A stretch of 61,752 nt of DNA, taken from assembly GCA_029007645.1 (NCBI GenBank), contig JAQXIE010000095.1, positions 1-61,752 on the forward strand. The letters are read 5' to 3'. This stretch comes from Bacteroidales bacterium. GTDB lineage: Bacteria; Bacteroidota; Bacteroidia; Bacteroidales; Muribaculaceae. Below the pieces are notes generated by a model, which saw only the letters and a list, made by a program, of their open reading frames with translations, was not told the origin of the DNA and did not search any database. This document shows positions 57,768 through 61,752 of the stretch, piece after piece. Within the stretch, counting starts at the first letter, position 1. Every line of letters begins with the position of its first letter. The translations under genes and the position numbers were made by a program.

Positions 57768-59849
57768 CTACCGTTCGATCTTGTATACTGTGGATGATGT
57801 ATTGTCCGGCCCTGATACGTCAATGTCCCGGTCGATCTTCTTGCCGTATCCGAAGGTGTATGTCAGCTTGACCCATACGGACCTTCCAGTTTCCAGTGTG
57901 TTGAGTATCGAACTGTAATGGGGAGATGTGTATTTTGTCCAGCTCTTGCTTTTGTTATTGAAAATGTTATCTACTCCAAGTGCTAAATACCAGTTGCCGT
58001 TACCATAAGTAAATGAGAAATTCCAGTAGTCCTGCTGCCATGACATCTCCATACCTTCTGAATCCAGATCCTTGTACGGACCTTCGTAAGAAAGTTCAAA
58101 GTTACAATTGCCAAGGGTATAGCCGATTTCCCCGGATAAACCGAAATGATTGAAATGCCTGTTGTTCTTGTTCCCGGTATTTACATAATGCCATTGGGGT
58201 GAGACGCTAACAGTAAGATTGTCGTCAAAGAACGATCCTTCTATATCTAAACTGGTTCTGATTCTGTCGGATGCCTTGGCATTGATGGTATGTTTAATAA
58301 GTCCTCCTTGTTCAATTGGAGCCGCGGTATAATATGATATCAGATCGTCCTGAGTCCTGACATAACCCACTGCAAGGGAAAGCGACAGCCATGATTTAGG
58401 CAGGTATGTTGTATAAACATAGGTGTCCCAGGACTTAAGACCTTTCAGATGGGGATTGCCTTGAACCCACAACAGATCCGAGTATTTCAGCAACACTGTA
58501 TTTGACTCTGTAGTGGATGGCGGCTGCATGAAGAATCGAAGCGAACCGTTCAGACTGAACACGGAAGATGGATTCCAATGTACCGAAGCGTCCGCAACTG
58601 GGCTGATGCTGGAATAACGTTGGCCGTCAATCTGCCAGAAAGAGCCGATAACTCCCGGTGCCAAGGAAAGGGAGACCGCATCCGTAGGTTGCCAGGACAC
58701 TTTAAGTGATGCCGAAATATCCTGCCTTGTCTGTTTTTGCCGTATCTGAGTTGATCCGGTATAATGAGTGGAGAACCAACTCATCCCGGTCCTGACAGGC
58801 AATTGGAATCTCCATTTGTCCGACAGCGAGAATGAAGGCAGCAGCCCCACCTTCAGGGTGTTGACATCCTCCTTGACATAGTTGTCAACAGGGGAGTCGG
58901 TTCCAAAGGCTGTCGATGTGAAGGAGTTGTTATGAGCGTATGAATAATTCGCAGCGGCGGATAAGAACCATTTATCCGTCAACAGGAAATAATAATTGCC
59001 CTGAATCTGCGGAGATATGTTCCTTGAGGTATTGAACGCGCTTGAATAGTTTGAAGCGAAAATATTCTCGCTCCATTGGTCAATGGATTTAGATCCGCTG
59101 CCCGGATTCTCCGTCCAGCCAAAGGATATGTTATGTGAGATTCGCATCCTTGATGTGGAATATCGGGCGTTAAACGCGCAATTTACTCCCTGGTATCTCG
59201 AAAAAGAGGATGTTTCCTCCATTCGGGATATGACGTCATAATGCTTGTTGTCATAATATATGTCGGAATAATCGGTTTCTCCATTTATTGAGGTTCGATG
59301 GTCCCGAGAATAATTGCCCGACACCATGGCGCCATACGTCATCTTTTTGTAGCTTAATTTGGAAGAAGCGGTATAATAACCATTGTTGGGGAATCGTTGA
59401 AAAGCATTAATTCTGGAGACTCCTCCCGATTCATACACCGACATCTTGAAGTTCACTACTTTTTTGGCTCCTTCGTAAACCGGATCCTGAGGGTTGTCGA
59501 TATATTGCACCAACTTTACATCGCTTGGCCAAAAAGTTGCAAGGTCTATGTTGTCGACCTTCTCGCCGTTAATAAAAAGGTCCACCGGTTCACCGGACAT
59601 GGAGACAATAATCCCGTCCTTAACTTTAAGAAACGGGATATGCATATTTTCAATCAGGGAAGCGGGACTGTCGGACAGCCGTTTATCTCTTTTCGTAGGC
59701 CTGATATTGACAATACCATCTGAAATCCAGGCTTTCTTCCCTGTAACGACAATTTCCTCCAATTCATTCACCGGTATGGAGTCATCAGCCATCGCAGGCA
59801 AGCACGACATAGCCAATAATGTCAATAAAAAGTTATGGACAATTTTCAT
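57768..59849 (-). CDS. TonB-type outer-membrane beta-barrel protein of the peptide operon
   Basis: A 693-residue outer-membrane protein. Signal peptide (cut near PAMADD, residue 22), TonB-box-like segment (LEEIVVTGKKAW), a compact plug-like domain (about 40-140, SPASLIENMHIPFLKVKDGI, GEPVDLFINGEKV) and a long barrel rich in alternating aromatic strands ending WVKLTYTFGYGKK. There is no carboxypeptidase-like N-terminal domain and no SusD partner, so it is not a glycan receptor. Between maturase (2-base gap) and exporter (8 bases) it is an integral part of the operon; it may release, take up or sense the peptide (inference). Confidence 0.82.
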   Translation of the reverse strand: MKIVHNFLLTLLAMSCLPAMADDSIPVNELEEIVVTGKKAWISDGIVNIRPTKRDKRLSDSPASLIENMHIPFLKVKDGIIVSMSGEPVDLFINGEKVDNIDLATFWPSDVKLVQYIDNPQDPVYEGAKKVVNFKMSVYESGGVSRINAFQRFPNNGYYTASSKLSYKKMTYGAMVSGNYSRDHRTSINGETDYSDIYYDNKHYDVISRMEETSSFSRYQGVNCAFNARYSTSRMRISHNISFGWTENPGSGSKSIDQWSENIFASNYSSAFNTSRNISPQIQGNYYFLLTDKWFLSAAANYSYAHNNSFTSTAFGTDSPVDNYVKEDVNTLKVGLLPSFSLSDKWRFQLPVRTGMSWFSTHYTGSTQIRQKQTRQDISASLKVSWQPTDAVSLSLAPGVIGSFWQIDGQRYSSISPVADASVHWNPSSVFSLNGSLRFFMQPPSTTESNTVLLKYSDLLWVQGNPHLKGLKSWDTYVYTTYLPKSWLSLSLAVGYVRTQDDLISYYTAAPIEQGGLIKHTINAKASDRIRTSLDIEGSFFDDNLTVSVSPQWHYVNTGNKNNRHFNHFGLSGEIGYTLGNCNFELSYEGPYKDLDSEGMEMSWQQDYWNFSFTYGNGNWYLALGVDNIFNNKSKSWTKYTSPHYSSILNTLETGRSVWVKLTYTFGYGKKIDRDIDVSGPDNTSSTVYKIER

Positions 59850-59851
59850 TA

Positions 59852-61150
59852 TTAAGAGTCTTTAAGATTGAACGAATGTTTGAATATGTCTAATATAATT
59901 CTATCCATATCAGATTCAGAATACTCCATAGTACACCTGTCATCATAATTATCTTCGATTGCGCGCTGTTTGCATCCTCCTCCACATAGAGGTGCAATCC
60001 GACAATTTTGGCATACGGATTTGGAAAGTTTTAAATTATTCCGTTTGTCGACGAGTTCATTATTGAAATGTATGACACCTTTTGAATCAAGTTGTCCAAT
60101 ACGGTTCTCAATAGTGAAATCTCTCGCCGTGCAGCCAAAAACATCTCCATTATAATTAATCAGAATATGGTTAATCTTATCACCATAGCAGGAATCGGTT
60201 ACATCATGGGGAATATAATTCGCCAATACTATGTATCCTGCACGCTGAAATTTTTGACGGATATCCCTTATTTTATGTTCCGTTTCGTCATTCGAATAGC
60301 TCCGATCCTGCCATACACGTTGAAAATCGAACTTAATATATTTTCTATTAATGGAAGGGATGTCGCTGAACGAGTCAAGAATAGACCATACACTATCGAT
60401 ATTTGTACTCGTGTAATTTACTCTGACAATTGTATCAATCTTTGCCAAGGATAGCTTGATGATATTATTTACAATAATGTCATAACTTCCATTACCTGAT
60501 TTATTATAACGGGTTCTGTCATGCTCATCTTTCCCTCCGTCTAACGTAATCTGAAAACCACAATTAAATTGAGAGAGGAACGCAATAATTTCATCGGTCA
60601 ATAACGCCCCATTAGACGTAAAATGCACATGCAAATACACTTGATTCTTCGTACATATATCAGCAACATGGGATATTACTGTTTTCGCAATCCGATTGAA
60701 ATGAAATAAAGGCTCTCCGCCGAAGAATCCTAATTCAAAAGTTTTAATTTCAGGATTTTGGAGAACAGAGTCGATATACCGAAGGGTGCCGTTCAACACT
60801 TTTGTATCCATACGGGAATGGGGTATATGATTCTCATAGCAATACCAGCAATTAAAATTACAATCCAAGGTGGGATTGATGTGAAGTATATATTCACTTG
60901 CATTATTATCCGAGTCTTCAATCAATTTGCGGAGACGAAGAACCTCATCCAATGACTCATCCACTATAATTTCTGCATCTGTCAATTGTTGGTATAGATC
61001 CGGGAACTCTGCAGATAATGACAAGATGTTATTATTCGACAAGTCAATTACTTTATTACGGACTATGACGAACTTTTGTGTAAAGGCATTAAATAGCAGC
61101 GTATGCCTATTGCTTATATGTAATATTGATGTATAGATACTAACTTTCAT
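59852..61150 (-). CDS. Radical SAM/SPASM peptide maturase
   Basis: A 432-residue predicted enzyme that modifies the precursor peptide by radical chemistry. From ATG 61150: about 85 N-terminal residues, possibly a peptide-recognition region; the SAM-cluster motif CNFNCWYC (Cys 97, 101, 104); GFFGGEPLF and the barrel; and a full SPASM set near the C terminus (CX13GX4C from CYGDK to VFGC, then CQNCRIAPLCGGGC, i.e. CX2CX5CX3C, then a final Cys in DDRC). Two auxiliary clusters are thus expected. Such enzymes form thioether or C-C crosslinks. It follows the precursor by 102 bases with a hairpin in between. Confidence 0.9.
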   Translation of the reverse strand: MKVSIYTSILHISNRHTLLFNAFTQKFVIVRNKVIDLSNNNILSLSAEFPDLYQQLTDAEIIVDESLDEVLRLRKLIEDSDNNASEYILHINPTLDCNFNCWYCYENHIPHSRMDTKVLNGTLRYIDSVLQNPEIKTFELGFFGGEPLFHFNRIAKTVISHVADICTKNQVYLHVHFTSNGALLTDEIIAFLSQFNCGFQITLDGGKDEHDRTRYNKSGNGSYDIIVNNIIKLSLAKIDTIVRVNYTSTNIDSVWSILDSFSDIPSINRKYIKFDFQRVWQDRSYSNDETEHKIRDIRQKFQRAGYIVLANYIPHDVTDSCYGDKINHILINYNGDVFGCTARDFTIENRIGQLDSKGVIHFNNELVDKRNNLKLSKSVCQNCRIAPLCGGGCKQRAIEDNYDDRCTMEYSESDMDRIILDIFKHSFNLKDS

Positions 61151-61165
61151 ATGCAAAAGCTTTAA

Positions 61166-61198
61166 TCGCAGGGGTATCAGGATTCTGATCCCCTGCGA
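61166..61198 (-). terminator. Hairpin between precursor and maturase genes
   Basis: A 14-bp stem with a single bulged T (61166-61180 with 61185-61198; outer arm TCGCAGGGG). On the minus strand it is followed by TTAAAGCTTTTG, a weak T-run. It probably terminates part of the transcripts, so that precursor is made in excess over maturase. Confidence 0.65.
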
Positions 61199-61252
61199 CA
61201 TTAAGGGACATGAATATCCTGGGCATTTCCTAATAGGATGCTACGCAATATA

Positions 61253-61543
61253 TTAGCCCAAGCCTGACAAAGTTTCGGGTTTTTGGGGTCTTTCTTTTGT
61301 TGTCGTCATACAACTGCCACGATTCCTTGATTTATCACATGCACTGTTGTAGTTCAGGCAGTCGCCGCCGTTGGTAGCATTGTGGCACTTCTTATACAGT
61401 TCGTTGATGCAATTGCCCCCATTTCCACCCATGAACTCCATGTTCGTTGAGAGAAGGACTGACTCACAGTTGCCCATGCCGGCCTCCATTGGAAGACTTT
61501 CAATGAAGGTCGCAATCGAGTTTTGTTTTCGATTTGTTTTCAT
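61253..61543 (-). CDS. Candidate RiPP precursor peptide with double-glycine leader
   Basis: 96 residues. The leader (1-40) ends LLSTNMEFMGG, a double-glycine site suited to the C39 exporter at G39-G40. The core (41-96) is rich in Cys, Asn and Gly and contains a degenerate repeat: NGGNCINELYKKC (41-53), NGGDCLNYNSAC (58-69), NRGSC (74-78). Five Cys are in the core, plus one in the leader (C26). Three Cys are followed by x-N (C45-I-N, C53-H-N, C62-L-N). The C-terminal 18 residues are Cys-free and polar. It is the first gene of the operon. No known family was recognised; the RiPP role rests on the maturase, exporter and GG site. A weak TACATTCG box lies upstream (61579-61572, minus strand). Confidence 0.82.
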   Translation of the reverse strand: MKTNRKQNSIATFIESLPMEAGMGNCESVLLSTNMEFMGGNGGNCINELYKKCHNATNGGDCLNYNSACDKSRNRGSCMTTTKERPQKPETLSGLG

Positions 61544-61550
61544 ATTGTTA

Positions 61551-61751
61551 TTATTTATAGTGATGCAAGGTCGAATGTATATAGTCAGCCCTTAAAAAGA
61601 AGCATTGGCAAACTTCCTGATTGACGACTGTTCCAGGGCTTTGTGCCCTTGCGCTCGCAAAAGCCAACGACTGGCGATATTTTGCATAAGACATCGCGTG
61701 GAGGGCTGTTATTGCCTCCGACAATAGTCGGAACGTTGTAAAAATGGTCAC
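61551..61751 (-). CDS. Partial open frame at the right edge, unrecognised
   Basis: The frame is open to the window edge and ends eight bases before the precursor start. It reads ALHAMSYAKYRQSLAFASAR, then NQEVCQCFFLRADYIHS. No signal, span or family is recognised. Even amino-acid composition without stops suggests it could be real coding sequence or a degenerate remnant, but it also overlaps the place where the precursor promoter should be. Low confidence. Confidence 0.3.
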   Translation of the reverse strand: MTIFTTFRLLSEAITALHAMSYAKYRQSLAFASARAQSPGTVVNQEVCQCFFLRADYIHSTLHHYK

Positions 61752-61752
61752 A

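Noticed and set aside
57768-59849. SusC-type glycan receptor
   Set aside because: No SusD neighbour, no carboxypeptidase-like N-terminal domain, and much shorter than SusC proteins.

Overview
The window looks like a chromosomal segment from an anaerobic gut member of the Bacteroidota, order Bacteroidales. A Muribaculaceae-like genome is my best guess, but that family-level call is inference only. The grounds are the order tuf, tRNA-Trp, secE, nusG, rplKAJL, rpoBC; promoters of the Bacteroidales type (a TTTG-like -33 box, about 19-20 bases, then a TAnnTTTG -7 box); Bacteroidota-type lipoproteins and TonB receptors; and a golvesin-domain amidase of Bacteroidales type. The core genes are GC-rich. 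From about 52 kb onward, and in the 28-30 kb spacer, the sequence is clearly AT-rich.

Layout. 1-12.2 kb is the translation/transcription block: the end of EF-Tu, tRNA-Trp, SecE, NusG, L11, L1, L10, L7/L12, then RNA polymerase beta and beta'. 12.5-16.5 kb holds luxS and a cobalamin-riboswitch-controlled pair, a BtuB-type receptor and a BtuG-like beta-propeller. 16.5-25.1 kb is on the minus strand: an unrecognised protein, then the operon dxr-rseP-rlmI-dipeptidyl peptidase III-AlkD-like, and a LytM-like protein. 25.3-28.1 kb carries an OmpA-family porin and glutamate dehydrogenase on the plus strand. 28.2-30.1 kb is a 2-kb gene-free spacer filled with palindromic repeats.

30.1-43.3 kb is an eight-gene minus-strand operon. 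It starts with a large amidase with an interrupted catalytic domain, followed by a glycosyltransferase, a DUF4922 (HIT-like) protein, a SpoIID/LytB protein without a signal peptide, an AmpG-like transporter, a TamL-type assembly protein, a HAD phosphatase, and a lipidated TPR/HTH regulator. The gene content suggests peptidoglycan breakdown, import and salvage. 43.4-49.5 kb is a short exopolysaccharide operon (Wza, Wzc, RmlA, RmlC, Wzy-like) without its own glycosyltransferases. 49.7-52.1 kb holds bcp and lepA.

52.1-61.75 kb is the AT-rich accessory part. It contains a 102-bp MITE-like palindrome, a regulator remnant, a second copy of the TPR/HTH regulator type, a small PH-domain membrane protein, and the most interesting locus: a five-gene operon with a Cys/Gly/Asn-rich double-glycine peptide, a radical SAM-SPASM maturase, a TonB-type outer-membrane barrel, a C39-peptidase ABC exporter and a small lipoprotein. 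I read this as a RiPP (modified secreted peptide) system. A 165-bp repeat at its distal end has a near-identical copy 26 kb away in the 28-30 kb spacer, and that repeat carries an outward promoter.
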